From Terebella lapidaria (Eukaryota > Annelida > Polychaeta > Terebellida > Terebellidae), in assembly GCA_949152475.1 (NCBI GenBank), contig OX424561.1, forward strand, positions 42,374,802 to 42,438,801: DNA of 64,000 nucleotides, in the 5' to 3' direction. Below the pieces are notes generated by a model. That model was not told the DNA's origin. It saw only the letters and a program-made list of their open reading frames with translations, and searched no databases. This document shows positions 1 through 11,349 of the stretch, piece by piece. Both the position numbers and the translations under genes were made by a program. Positions within the stretch are counted from its first letter, which is position 1, and every line of letters begins with the position of its first letter.

Positions 1-499
1 TTTTTAAGTTACCGGACCTATGGTCCGATAACCTATTGGTATGGCGTTGCGTCCGTCGTCTGCGTCGTCGTCGTCCGTCTACATTTTTATCTTTAAAGTT
101 TACGATCGGATCTTTCTGAAATTTTGCACAAAAATACCTAAAAATATTTCAAAACGGGGTTATTTTTTTGTTTTTCGATTTTCGCATTTTTTTCAAAATG
201 GCGGCCATTTTCGCCGAAAAACGGCCAATTTCTGACTTTGGCGGCCATTTTCTCAAAAACTGTTCAGACAGTTTTGAGATTTTTATTTCAAAAAATTGCT
301 CTCACATACCTCTGTGATGTGTGTAAGTTTCCTTGCCCCTGAATCGCCGGTTTGCGTGTAGCGGCCATTTTCATTTTCTCGACGGGTCCCAAATGGGACT
401 CTCTCATGTTGAATTCTCCTATGCTTTATAATGGGACACATTATGCCTAATATCCCACTTAATATTGAGATTAGAGACTAGGAATCAATTGTGGACACA

Positions 500-2600
500 T
501 AGGAAATGATATATGCTGATTATTGTCATGACCTTGAATTTGACCTTCGACCTCATTTTCAAGGTCATAGCACAAAATGGCTGATATCTCGCTTATTATC
601 AACTTTACAGCTTAGGAATCAATTGTGGACATATAGGAAATGATATATGTCAAATATTCTCGGGACCTTGAATCCGACCTTTGGCCTCATTTTCAAGGTC
701 ATAGCACAAAATGGCTAATATCTCGCTTATTATCGACTTTCCAGCTTAGGAATCAATTTTGAACATATAGGAAATGATGTATGCCGAATATTTTGATGAC
801 CTTGAATATGACCTTTGAACTCATTTAGTTTAGTTTAGTATATTTGGTGTAAAAAATGTACATTTGACTATTATGATCAGGTACATAAAATAGCACCGAG
901 GTAGCACAAGAAAGTGACCGAACACTTATTTCCATTGTGGCCCTCTGATTTTCAAGGTCAAAGGGCAAAATGGCTGATATCTCGCCTATTATCGACTTTA
1001 CAGCTTAGGAAGCAACTGTGGACCTATAGGAAATGATACCTGCTGAATATTGTCATGACCTTGAATTTGACCTTTGACCTCATTTTCAAGGTCAGAGAAC
1101 AAAATGGCTAATATCTCACTTAACATCGACTTTACAGATTAGGAATCATTTGTGCACATATAGGAAGTGAGATGTACTTATTATCCTCACGACCTTGAGC
1201 TTGACCTTGCACCTTATTTTCAAGGTCAATGCACAAAATGGGTAATATCTCGCTTATCATCAACTTCACAGATTAGGAATCAATTGTGCACAGATAAGAA
1301 TATTCTGATGACCTTGAACTTCACCTTCGACCTTATTTCCAAGGTCAGAGCACAAAATGGCTGGTATCTCGCTTAATATCAAATTAACAGCTTAGGAATC
1401 AATTGTGGACATATAAGAAATGATAGATGCCGAATATTCTGATGACCTCGAGTTTGACCTTTGACCTTATTTTCAAGGTCTAGCACAAAATGGCTAATAT
1501 CTCGCTTACTATCGACATCGCAGCTTAGGAATCAATTGTGGACATATAGGAAATGATGAATATTCTTGTGACTTTGAATTTGACAAGTGACTTTCTTTCC
1601 AAGGTAAATAGGATAAAATGGCTAACATATAAAATAAAAATTAGGCCAAGGGCCAAAGATAGGTTACCGGACAATGTTTAATATTTTAGATGTTAGCCAG
1701 GTCACTGGTTAAATTCAAGGTGAAGAGAATATTCAGCATATATAATATTAAGCATATATCATGTCCACAGTTGATTGCTAAGCTGTAAATTCAATAATCA
1801 GAGAGATAATTAGCAATTTTGTGTTGTGGCCTTTGAAAATGAAGGCAAAGGTCAAATTCAAGGTCATCAAAATATTCAGTGTATATCATGTTCTATATGT
1901 CCACAATTGATTCCCAAGCCATGCAGTCAATAGAGGAACAAGATAAGAGCCAGTTTGTCCTTGGACCTTGAAAATGAGGTCGGAGGTCAAATTCAAGGTC
2001 ACGAGAATATTCAGCATATATCATTTCCTATATGTCCACAATTGATTCCCAAGCTGTAAAATCGATAATAAGTGAGACATTAACCATTTCGTCCTGTGAC
2101 CTTGAAAATGAGGTCAAAGGTCAAATTCAAGGTCATGACAATAGTTTGCTGTATCATTTCCTATATGTTCATACCTGATTCCTAAGCTGTAAAGTCGATA
2201 ACAAGCAAGATATTAGCCATTTTGTCCTATAACCTTGAAAATGAGTTCGAAGGTCAAATTCAAGGTCATCAGAATATTCAGCATATATCATTTCCTATAT
2301 GTCCACAATTGATTTCTAAGCTGTAGAGTCGAAAATAAGTGAGATATAAGCCATTTTGTCCTATGACCTTGAAAATGGGGTCAAAGGTCAAATTCAAGGT
2401 CATCAGAATATTCAGCATATATCATTTCCTATATGTCCACAATTGATTCCTAAGCTGTAGAGTCGATAATAAGCGAGATATAAGCCATTTTGTGCTCTGA
2501 CCTTGAAACTGAGGTCAGAGGTCAAATTCAAGGTCACGAGAATATTCAGCATATATCATTTCCTATATGTCCACAATTGATTCCTAGTCTCTAATCTCAA
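500..2600. repeat. ~134-bp tandem array rich in AGGTCA half-sites
   Basis: The repeat unit contains AGGTCAAAGGTCA (direct repeat with one-base spacing) and TCAAGGTCA, followed by a conserved stretch around CCTAAGCTGTAAAGTCGATA. About eight units in one orientation lie left of 1,627 and about seven inverted units lie right of 1,700. The period is clearest in the related array near 45.7-46.0 kb, where identical landmarks are 134 bases apart. The unit is noncoding. Confidence 0.8.
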
Positions 2601-3036
2601 TATCAAGTGAGATATTAGGCATAATGTGTCCCATTATAAAGCATAGGAGAATTTAACATGGGAAAGTCCGATTTGGGCCGAGTTTGGGCCAAAATGGCCC
2701 ACTTCAAGCGATTCAAGCGCAACGAAATTTATAGACATCATAGAAGTACATATGAGGAGTCTTATGTATCAAAAAGAAAAAAAGTTACTGAACAGATTTT
2801 GAGAAAATGGCCGCCAAAGTCCAAAATCAGGCATTTTTTGTCGAAAACGGCCGCCATTTTGAAAAAAATGCGAAAATCAAAAAACTAAAAAATACCTCCT
2901 TCTTGAATTATTTTTAAGTATTTTTGTGCAAAATTTCAGAAAAATTCGCCCGTAAACAAAAAAGATAAAAATGTGGACGACGACGGACGCAACGCCATGC
3001 CAATAGGTTATCGGACCATAGGTCCGGTAACCTAAA
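1635..3036 (+). mobile_element. Helentron-like GGTTACCGGAC element (E2) nested in E1
   Basis: It starts with TTAGGCCAAGGGCCAA and AGGTTACCGGAC (about 1,641-1,672) and ends with the hairpin whose last arm is GGTCCGGTAACC (about 3,006-3,033). The ~134-bp AGGTCA-rich array fills 1,700-2,600. A subterminal block with GGCCGCCATTTT and GACGACGGACGC follows. Because its orientation is opposite to E1, the 3-kb locus reads as one large imperfect palindrome. No coding capacity is seen. Confidence 0.6.
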
Positions 3037-3189
3037 AACATATATTGTCCGGTAACCTGTCTAGCCCTTGGGCTAATTTTTTTTGTGAGTTGTCATCTTA
3101 TTTGTTCGCTTGGGATCTCAGTATGGTGCGTCATAGAGCGAAATGGATGTCATTCATGGCAAGCATATCATAAATGTTATAGGTTAGTC

Positions 3190-3240
3190 TGCATGTACCC
3201 AAATGCCTCCAAGGCATCTTTAGGCCTTGACATCTAGTTT
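3190..3240 (-). mobile_element. Solo 5' end of an ACTAGA-type Helentron-like element
   Basis: Read on the minus strand this is AACTAGATGTCAAGGCC, then AGATGCCTTGG and GGCATTTGGG. It is the same 5' terminal block that starts the element at 31,972. I find no matching 3' hairpin nearby, so this looks like a fragment. Confidence 0.4.
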
Positions 3241-3457
3241 TGTGTACAGTTTCACTTCTTGTCATTGATATCCTCACGTAATATACAGTGATATTGTCGA
3301 CTCACGGTCTAAGATATGATCATATCACTAAATATATTACCTAAGGATATCAAATAACTCTCTCAAGGTTGGTATTTATGTATAATTGCCAACAAGACAA
3401 ATCAAATCTATAGAAAAATTGTTGCATGTTTACGTGATCGCTACCAGTGTAGCGGTA

Positions 3458-3567
3458 TACGATCTGGATGGTGCTAATGGTAGCCATGTACTGTACGATC
3501 TGGATGGTGCTAATGGTAGCCATGTACTGTACGATCTGGATGGTGCTAATGGTAGCCATGTACTGTA
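3458..3567 (+). repeat. 36-bp tandem repeat, three copies
   Basis: Three nearly identical 36-bp units beginning TACGATCTGGATGGTG lie just past the UQCRFS1 3' end. The period is a multiple of three, so several frames stay open, but nothing else suggests coding. The stretch 3,570-4,024 is mostly the presumed UQCRFS1 3' UTR. Confidence 0.85.
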
Positions 3568-3692
3568 ATTAACCACTGCAGAAAAAATGCTCAAGATTTG
3601 CCAGAATCTCGCAAGTCAGACTCATAATTTTGATGTTGATAGCTTGCTCAGAATGTCGATGTCACAAACAAGTTATATTCCTGCAACAAACT

Positions 3693-3698
3693 TTTATT
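3693..3698 (-). terminator. UQCRFS1: Candidate polyadenylation signal of UQCRFS1
   Basis: AATAAA on the minus strand, about 330 bases past the stop codon. It would give a 3' UTR of roughly 350 bases. No transcript evidence is available. Confidence 0.3.
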
Positions 3699-4024
3699 AC
3701 CCCTTGAGAATAGTAATGTGGATGCTGGCTTTCTGTAACAAACACAAACTGTTGTTAGATTTATATTCAGCACATTAATTCATCTGCACAAACTGGTTTT
3801 CAGCTGTTTTCATCCCAATACCATCACTCTAAACTATTACTGAGAAAACTGGATGCCAGAACTCCAATAGAATTCATGCCAGTACCAATTTATGTATACA
3901 AAGATACGATTTAAATGATACATAAGTGGCATTATTGTTTTAAAACTACCATATAGTTATTACAAGAACAACTGTAAACACACAAGAATTCAAAATCTAA
4001 AATTCATGTCCTAAATACTGTGAT

Positions 4025-5554
4025 TTAACCAACAAGCACGGTGTCGTCGTTTGGGAAGGTGTACTCTGGTACCTCCAGGTTGAGAGGTGCCGGCCCCTTG
4101 CGGATACGACCCGATGCGTCGTAATGCGAACCATGGCACGGGCAGTAGTAGCCACCATACTCGCCCTGGTTAGCAATTGGCACACAGCCCAGATGTGTAC
4201 ACACACCAAGCAGAATGAGCCACTCAGGACGCTGTGCACGCTCGTGGTCATGCTCCTGATGACGTAGAGACGAGATGTCGACGTTCTGCTCCCTCTCGAT
4301 CTCCTCAGCGTCACGGTGCCGAATGAACAGAGGCTTTCCTCGCCACTTGAAGGTGGCATTCTTGCCCTCGGGTATGTCGCTGAGTTTGACTTCGATCTGC
4401 GCCATGGCGAGAACGTCAGCCGACGCACTCATTGATGACACGAGTTCTGTCACCAGGCATTTGGCAGCGTAGGCTGCTGGGATGGAGCCACCGGCAAGCA
4501 TCATGTAGCTGAAGGCTTTGCGCTCCCCCTCGCTCTTGTCAGCTCTCACTGTGCTGTCTTTGACTGAATCACGACGATACATCGAAAAATCTGGCACCTG
4601 GACATCCGTGTGTGCAAAACGCACTTGTGTGGGCACACCGATCATACAGCTAGCCTTCGCCAAAATGACTCCATTCTTCGGTTGACCTGCAAATGTGATG
4701 AATAAACAATATATAAGTAAGGCATGACATGGGACCCGGGTAATTGTATGACCCGCCCCGAATTCGGGTGCCCGTCGACTCGACCGGGCCCTAGAATTAA
4801 ACTTGCAATTTTAGGTTCAATGACTGGTTGAGGCTGATTGATTGGTTGTGGGTTGAAAACTCCAAAGATCGCCTATATCTCGAGCGATTCGACTCATGTG
4901 AAGTGTTTGAGGCTGAAATACGATCTTGCAAAATACGTTCGCGATTAACCAAAATCTGTAACCGATTACAACCTGTAACCGAACCTTAACCGGTTACCTG
5001 AGTACTCGTTGAACCCTACGGTTTATAGGAGAGGCCTAGATGGAACACTTATTGAACATTTCGATTTTTTCGTTGGAAAGATGTCCAAATGACATTTCAA
5101 ATGATTGAGAGGGTTACCATGCGATAAGGCCGCCAAAGCGATCAGGCCGCATTATCATACCCGTATGCACGAGTGTCATAACACTCGTCATCCATCACTT
5201 AACCTGTAGTTTGATAGTTTTCAATGGCGGCCTGATCACTTTGGCGGCCTTATCCCCCGTATCCCATTGAGACTCCCCGTACCCCATTGAGTGAATGACC
5301 AGCCATCTCAGGACCTGAAGACGCTCTATGTCGCTCAGGCTAGCTGACATAGATCTATATGTAGATCTAGTACGTTTGTTATTTCAGATGAGCCTACCTT
5401 GTGCAAGTGTGTTGGATGTAAGCGAAATTGGAGTCGGTTCCACGAAAAGTCTGGATTTCTCTACAAAAGCTGGAATAATGGGTCTCATTGTGGAGGACAC
5501 AGCATCAGCCGTAGCCGACGCTACGAGGCTGGCGTTCCTTCCCAACACGTTCAT
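4025..5554 (-). CDS. UQCRFS1: Cytochrome b-c1 complex Rieske iron-sulfur subunit
   Basis: This is the Rieske protein of mitochondrial complex III, which passes electrons from ubiquinol to cytochrome c1 through a 2Fe-2S cluster. Exon 1 is 5,554-5,398 (ATG to a GT donor) and exon 2 is 4,686-4,025 (after TTTGCAG). A glycine codon is split between them. The 272-residue product matches the family length (bovine 274). Residues 1 to about 76 are a basic mitochondrial presequence. The mature start is near [10 protein letters not shown] (residue 77). A tether and membrane helix follow at about 110-140, then the Rieske fold with CTHLGC (215-220) and CPCHGSH (234-240). Together these supply the two Cys and two His ligands and the structural disulfide. 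The start was chosen by length; an in-frame ATG 21 codons upstream (5,617) is possible. Exon 1 was identified by splice phase and weak presequence similarity. Confidence 0.95.
4737..4790. repeat. Dispersed GACCCGCCCC/GTCGACTCG repeat
   Basis: The stretch containing GTATGACCCGCCCC and CTGTCGACTCG-like sequence recurs in two tandem copies at 53,252-53,634. The family is unknown. Confidence 0.6.
5124..5253. mobile_element. 130-bp MITE with AAGGCCGCCAAAG inverted ends
   Basis: The ends are inverted repeats of about 27 bases (ATAAGGCCGCCAAAGCGATC against GATCACTTTGGCGGCCTTAT). A second copy lies at 57,475-57,606. The interior is almost identical in both, including an internal short palindrome around CGAGTGTCATAACACTCG. 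It has no coding capacity. Confidence 0.75.
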
Positions 5555-5619
5555 TATATTTATACAGAAATGATTAACCGGTTTAACAGTTTTAGTTGAG
5601 TATTTTGAAAGAAACACTA

Positions 5620-6090
5620 AAAAGAAGAAACCCGAAGGTCAGATTCGGTCTCTCACGGCAACAACTTCCGTTGCACTGGCACTCCTGCGCTCCTGGTGCA
5701 CTACTACCGTATTCGTGCGTATAGAAACGAGCTCTACGTGAATTTGATGAAGATATACTATTATATAAATATTAATTATATAATATAGATTGTATAATCT
5801 GATAATAGGCCTATTGAGTCACATATGGGGCGTGTTTTATAAGCACTGGTTCATGTTTTGGACCAGAAAGGTGAACCTACACTAAAACTTCAAGCTTGCT
5901 CCAAAAAAGATTAACCATAGGCTACAAATGCAGACGCAACTATTTAGGAAACGTTGGAACTCTAATTCATTAGAAGAAAAATTAACATTAGCCTACTAGA
6001 ATACAGGCCTAGCATGTTCCCATGGCAACCATCCATTTCAAAATCAACTATTATTTCTGGAACTGGCTCAACTTTTTGTGATTTGGTCCA
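5620..6090. other. Upstream flank of UQCRFS1, no gene seen
   Basis: About 470 AT-rich bases between the UQCRFS1 start and the first LTR-like unit. The UQCRFS1 promoter should lie here, but I see no convincing TATA or GC-box arrangement. Confidence 0.4.
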
Positions 6091-6091
6091 A

Positions 6092-6808
6092 TGTGGCGAT
6101 TTTGCCCAAAGATCGCGGCAGATGTCTTTGCTAAACACTAACCAGTTTTACGGTCTATTTTTGGACGCTTCAGCTCGAAGCATGCGTTGCCCCGGCAACG
6201 CTCTCTAATCCTCTCTCGCTAAGTAAACTATAACAATGGTTTGACCTAGATCTCCTTCGTGTCTCGTGTACTGGGATATATATACTCTGGTACCGTTTTG
6301 ATCTGGGAAGTTGTTTCAGAGCAAGGCGAGAGAGACGACGGGGAGCTCAGCAATGAGCTCTACATCCTCGATCCGTGGCTAAGGCCCTCGCGGGCCCTGG
6401 GGACGACTTCAATGGGGGGCCCGGGCTGGGGTAGACCTTGATGACTCGAGGGGCGCACGCCCTCTGGATCACCGGTCTTCTCCACCCGGGATGGTGCGAC
6501 ACAGGCTCTGGCTGACTGTTGCGCTGTCCGGAGTTCCATCCCCGAGGCGGACTGCGGCGAGCCAAGCCTTACAGTTAACACCACGGTGATGATCGTGTAT
6601 CTGAGTGGTGTCCGCATGTTTGGGCTCGTTGGGCGTGGTGCTACCTGGTTAATATTCTGATGATAGAGTAATGACTGCGCCCGCAGTGACCCTCGGTGAG
6701 CGGCTTCTCCGCGAGGATCTGAGGATAGCGGGTGCGCGTCTGCAATGACCTGTGGTGAGAGGACTATCCTCGAGGATCCCGGATAGCGGACGACGTTAAA
6801 ACTTTACA
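6092..6808 (+). mobile_element. Solo LTR-like unit, copy 1
   Basis: A 717-bp unit starting TGTGGCGATTTTG and ending ACTTTACA, flanked by the 4-bp duplication CCAA. A TATA-like TATATATA lies about 190 bases in. Three further copies occur in this window. TG...CA ends, short target duplications, a TATA box and the lack of an internal coding region point to a solo LTR of an unclassified LTR retroelement. Its family is not recognised. It is a fossil; copies differ enough to look old. Confidence 0.6.
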
Positions 6809-6848
6809 CCAACTTTAAGCGCATTTTGATTTGCAATAGTTCATGTTT

Positions 6849-7535
6849 TGTAAAGTTTGACGTCGTCCACTATCCAGGATCCTCGTGGATAAGCCGCTCA
6901 CCATGGGTCATGGAGGACGCGCACCCACTATCCTCGGATCCTCGCGGATAGTCCGCTCACCGAGGGTCACTGCGGGCGCAGTGCTTACTTCAGAAACATT
7001 AATCAGGAGCAGGCCTCCCTGAGAGCCCAGACGTACGGACACCACTCAGATACAGGATCATCACCGTGGTGTTAGCTGTGAGGCCGGCTCGCTGCGGTCC
7101 GCCACGGGGATGGAACCCCAGACATACCGACGGTCTGCCAGAGCCTGTGTCGCACCATCCCAGGGTGAAGGACCTGCGATCAAGGGGGCGAGCCCCGAGT
7201 CAGCGACAGTCCCACTCCTGGGCCCCTATGAGAATTGTCCCCAGGGCCCTCGCGGGCCTTAGCCGAAGGGTGAGGACGATGGACTCATGGCCGAGTTCTC
7301 CGTCGTACTCTCGCCTTGCTCAGCTCCGAGACAATTCCACTGAACAACACGGCTCCAGAATATTTATAGTCCTGATATCGAAGCACGAGATACGAGGAAA
7401 ATGAAGTAAGACCAATGTTATAATATAATGGGCGAGAGAGCTACGCAGCGCTCATGCTTCAAACACGAAGCGGCCAGAAACAAGAAAGTGTTTAGAAAGA
7501 ATCTCCTGCCCTGATCTTTGGGCAAAATCGCCACA
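6849..7535 (-). mobile_element. Solo LTR-like unit, copy 2 (inverted)
   Basis: Same family as copy 1 in the opposite orientation, separated from it by only 40 bases. It runs from TGTAAAG to CGCCACA, with flanks TGTTT and TCTTT that match in four of five bases. The TATA-like motif reads TATAAATA on the minus strand near 7,360. Diverged fossil copy. Confidence 0.55.
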
Positions 7536-7820
7536 TCTTTTTAAAATAAAAAGTTGAGTCAGAAATCTCAAACATGCATGAAATTTAAACTGGTTCATTT
7601 GAACTTTTCCAATGAAACGCGCACAAAGTTGAACCACTTCTCAAGGTTTGGAACTTTTACCAGTTCATATTGTAGTGATTTTATGTTGGTGCTGTGTTGT
7701 TTTTGTTGTTTTTTGTTGCTTTCTCCTGTTGCGTTTATTTTTTGTCCCGATATATATCTGTTTCTTATTGTGTCCGAATGCTATAAACAATTAATGGTGA
7801 GATGTCTACCATTCCATAAA

Positions 7821-7989
7821 CTCAAGTTCAACACAAAACCTCATGTGATTTTTGGCGATAACTTCGTTTAGGATGGTCGGATCAATTTGAAATTTTATTT
7901 GTTTTCATTTGGCATAAAACCGTATTTTTTCACCAAATTTCAGACTTCTATCTTGAAAATTGAAAAGGTTGGCAATCTAGTAACTTGAG
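7821..7989. mobile_element. Short TA-flanked MITE, CTCAAG...CTTGAG type
   Basis: An internally shortened relative of the MITE at 59,054-59,615. It shares CTCAAGTTCAACACAAAACC at one end and CTTGAGTATA at the other, and the segment GGTCGGATCAATTTGAAATT. Noncoding. Confidence 0.5.
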
Positions 7990-8223
7990 TATACTATCTT
8001 TACGAGTAGAGAAAATTGCTGAATACATAAATTCAGAGATACAGAGGTTTTATTACCAATATACGACGAGCAAATATTCACTCACAAAATATATCAAGTC
8101 ACATCCACTTACAGGGACCAGGTTCAGACTGAGTCACTGGGTTATAGGCCTACAATAGGCCTAATTGAAAAGTTAAATCAGCTCCAGGTTTAGACTAAGC
8201 CCTGTTTACGCTGAACCTCTGTA

Positions 8224-10100
8224 CTAGCATTTGCCTCGTCCTGCGCCTGAGTCCATGCGGAGACCAAGAGAGTCCAGATTCCACAAATCGTTTAAAGGCT
8301 CTGCGGATCTCGCCTTTGCAGAGATTTCATCTCTGATGAGGTTCACCGCAATGGTCTCATTCTCCGGAGTAGGGATCCCCGTCTCCGCCGCCAGGGATCT
8401 CACCGTCATGTGTGCCAGGGATCTGGCCGTCTCCAGAGACGTCCTCTGCTTCGTGGTTGCCAAGTGTGCATCGTCTGCAGAGACCGGGGTCTCCACACAT
8501 CCAGAGTCTTCCCTCTTCTGTGGGTGCGGAGTCACCTGCATAGATGGGTGTCTCCGCACATCAGAGTGAACTTCCCTCAGTTCCATCGTACTCATGTACA
8601 GGAAGAGACAGCAGCCTTGCTGTGAGCTGCAGAGTAAAATTGCTGGAGTTCATTGAATTGTAGAGCTGGGGACCGGATTTATGTATGGTGAGTTGGACCC
8701 TATACACTTCCCGTCGGTATTTCCCTTGAAGTATTCCCGTTTACGTGGAGCTGCATTCTCTGCTACGCATTGCTGGGGTCAAATAGTGTGGAGGCAATAA
8801 CAGTCAAAGTCCATCCCTCGTCTGCTGCAGAGAAGAAGGAGTGTATCAGGGTTTCAGCCGTCCGTGGTGTCCACTCCAGACTGGGCTGCCAGACAGTTGT
8901 GGCTGCCTGCTTTTATAATCCATGCAAACCAGAAGTCTCTGCGGCATTCGTAGCAACATGTGCAGTGCTCTGCAAGCCACCATCCGCAGTCACGTGGACA
9001 GACTCCGCAGTCACGTGTACAGACCCTGCAGTCACATGGACAGACTCTGCAGTCACGTGTACAGACTCTGCAGTCACGTGGACAGAGTCCGCAGTCACGT
9101 GGACAGTTCTTCGCAGATGGTTTTGTGAAGGCTATATTTTTTCAATTTGTTATACTTCCACCTTCTCTGGGTTGGAAACTTGTGTCCTGGGTATGAAGGT
9201 GCATGGGTGTGCCGCCTCCACTGCTCACTCCCTTGTATCACCTTGTGGAGTGTTCTAGCTTCCGTTGGAGCGTGTAAAAAAGCTGGGCTTCCTTCTCTCG
9301 GAGAATGCTCATTCCCCTCATGAAAACTTCCCCCGATCTTCAGTAGCCTGTAAGAGCTCCTCCTCCTCAGCCACGAGTCACCTCTGCAACTCGCATACTT
9401 CCTGGAGCCGCTGCTTCATCCGCTCCTGGGCCCGTCACTCGTCACTGGTCAGCTTTTTTACCTCATGGCAGACAGTGCCCAGTTGGAGCATCAATTGGTA
9501 GTGTGCACCAACCTGCTGCTGCACCTCTGCCGTTGAGGCCCAGTCCGGCGGTCACTCGAACCTTGACTTGTCATGCCTATCGAGGAGATCCGAGATGATC
9601 CCCTCGATCACAGTGGACATCAAGATATAGCTGGCCGTCGTCTGCACCTCCCCATTGCTGGCCCTGGTCTCGTCGAACACTGTGAGGTGCTGAAAATCCG
9701 CTGCCTCTGCCATCATCACGACTTGGCTTTGACACTCCGAGCCCTCGTCAACTAGAAAGTGGACGACCCCACACTCATCCCCCTTACCCTGGCCAGCCTC
9801 CGACTCGGGGTCACAGTGGCCTGCTTCTGACGTGGCCTCTTCTTCCCTCGAGGGTGCTCGTAAGTCGTCTGCCCTGGTGTCTTCTTCGTTGACCATCCCT
9901 AACTCGTCTTTGATTGTTGCATAGGAAGTGTCTCTGCAAGTCATTGTACCACGATGTGCAGTAATCGCATGACTGATGCTCACACACGAGAAGCCGCTGG
10001 GGCTCATGAACCTGCCGCCGGTGCCTCGTCATATTATAACAATGGCCTCACATTGGTCACACTGCACGTGCCATTGAGTGGCTACAGGGTCGTCTTCATC
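8224..10100 (-). pseudogene. Decayed coding-like DNA of unknown origin
   Basis: On the minus strand, several stretches read like protein: a Cys/His-rich patch (CDYC...H..C, near 9,930-9,960), acidic Ser/Glu-rich text (9,552-9,900), Gln/Glu-rich coiled-coil-like text (9,300-9,540) and a further open stretch at 8,224-8,595. They lie in different frames with breaks between them. I do not recognise the family. It may be a host gene remnant or part of an old mobile element. No intact gene is claimed. Confidence 0.25.
8985..9110 (+). repeat. 21-bp minisatellite with E-box in each unit
   Basis: Six 21-bp units of the form GCAGTCACGTGGACAGACTC. The palindromic E-box CACGTG recurs exactly 21 bases apart at 8,991, 9,012, 9,054, 9,075 and 9,096; the copy at 9,033 is CACATG. 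On the minus strand it could encode a seven-residue SVHVTAE repeat inside the coding-like region. Confidence 0.9.
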
Positions 10101-11349
10101 CATGATATCCTGCACATCCGCCATCAGTACCATTTTATGTCATCGTCCTTCTTCACCATTTTTGCAGAGGAGCCGGTCTTTTATAGGATAAGAATTGTCA
10201 TTTTACATCATTATGTCACAACGTTTGTTCTTTCTCTGCACTACGGAGGCAGTCTCTGCATTTTGGAGTTGATTCTCTGGTCCTGTCTCGGCAGCTCCGC
10301 CTCCGTCCTCACGTTTGCCCATCTCCTCCCTTGGGTCCTTCACACCCGACTCCTCCCCCGCAAGCCGACACCTCAGGCTCGCCCTCTCTCACAGTGTCTC
10401 CCTCTGCATCCTCTACGATTCTACAAGTGGCCGATGTGCAGCTCGCAGAAGACTTCTGGATTTTCACCCTCCATCCGAGTTGAGCTTCGACACCCAGGAG
10501 CCAGGTTCACCCCCCAAATCAATGTTCGTTCGATCACTTGGGAGAAAGGGGGGGGGGGGGGGTGGGGGCTACCAATACAGCACCTAAGTATCCGTGCCGC
10601 TTTCAAATCATGTTTTTTTCTGCCGTACCATAGCCACTTTCAAGTGCATATTAACATACTCATGAGCAATGGCAGTGGCTTATCGTACCGGCATTTGACA
10701 TCTACTCATAACGCGTGCAGGCGGGGCCTCCTCCCTTCCTTCCATCAGGTCGCCTCCCTGCCCATCATCATCCAGTTTGGCGATTTTGTAAATAAACACA
10801 AAAAAACGTGGCTTCCGCATGATCACGGTGAGGATACGCTTCGCCAATATCAGTGAGCAATGTATAGTATGCGTGTGAATGGACGATGTGAAAGTGAAAT
10901 GTAAGTGATATATTCCTACTGCACTTGGGAAAATGTCCTGTGAAAACTGGCACACGAGGTAGTGGTTGACCAATATATTAGGTAATTTCCAACAAACTGT
11001 ACCCACAAATTGAATCTGTCGATCCATAATGAAATGTACATTTTTTGTTAGGCACATTGGTGGGGTATATGTGGGATTTTATCGCTAAGCCCCAAGTATC
11101 GCAGGGAACGCTGTACAGTATTCATCGTAAAGTAGGTTTAACATGGGAAGTGAATGCCACTAGAAATGGTGTCTTATGCCGTACAAAAGCCCGATACGCA
11201 GATGTCACATACCGGTATGGCAACCAGTCATCCCAGTCAGCATGGTGGACTGGTGGTCATTGTCGACTGCAGATAGCATTCACGGAGCATCGTCATGAGA
11301 CTTGCCAAGAACTGTTGTTCTTTGATTCGTTTAATAAATTCGATATTAA
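10100..11349. other. No gene recognised
   Basis: Contains a C/T-rich stretch (10,270-10,420), a G-run (10,549-10,566) and ordinary AT-rich DNA. Long open frames here are low-complexity by-products with no recognisable domain. Confidence 0.5.

Larger units (their letters stand above)
8..3082 (-). mobile_element. Helentron-like GGTTACCGGAC element (E1), interrupted by a second copy
   Basis: The left end is a hairpin built from GGTTACCGGACC, a TAT loop and its complement (about 8-34). The right end, at 3,044-3,082, carries the GTCCGGTAACC motif followed by the palindrome TTAGCCC/GGGCTAA. The body is an array of a ~134-bp AGGTCA-rich unit (about 500-1,627). Near the left end are CGTC/GTCC-rich simple sequence and a GGCGGCCATTTT stretch. 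A second copy in the opposite orientation interrupts it at about 1,635-3,036. No transposase or Rep/helicase ORF is visible, so it is non-autonomous. The Helentron/HINE assignment is inferred from the terminal plan; an unrelated foldback element is the alternative. Confidence 0.6.
4687..5397 (-). other. UQCRFS1 intron with repeat insertions
   Basis: The single 711-base intron has a GTAGG donor and a TTTGCAG acceptor on the minus strand. It contains the dispersed repeat with GGTAATTGTATGACCCGCCC (about 4,737-4,790, also seen twice near 53.4-53.6 kb) and a 130-bp MITE (5,124-5,253). Nothing else is recognised. Confidence 0.85.

Noticed and set aside
1624-3044. 8-bp target duplication AACATATA around E2
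   Set aside because: The sister element at 45.2 kb already contains ATAAAACATAT next to its end, so the repeated octamer can predate the insertion.
6092-7535. One foldback transposon with 700-bp inverted arms
   Set aside because: Each arm has its own near-matching target duplication, and in the other pair (16.7-18.1 kb) the arms are arranged the opposite way round, so independent LTR-like units explain it better.
9954-10856. 300-residue plus-strand protein
   Set aside because: Composition is low-complexity C/T-rich translation, with no domain or splice context; I treat it as chance.
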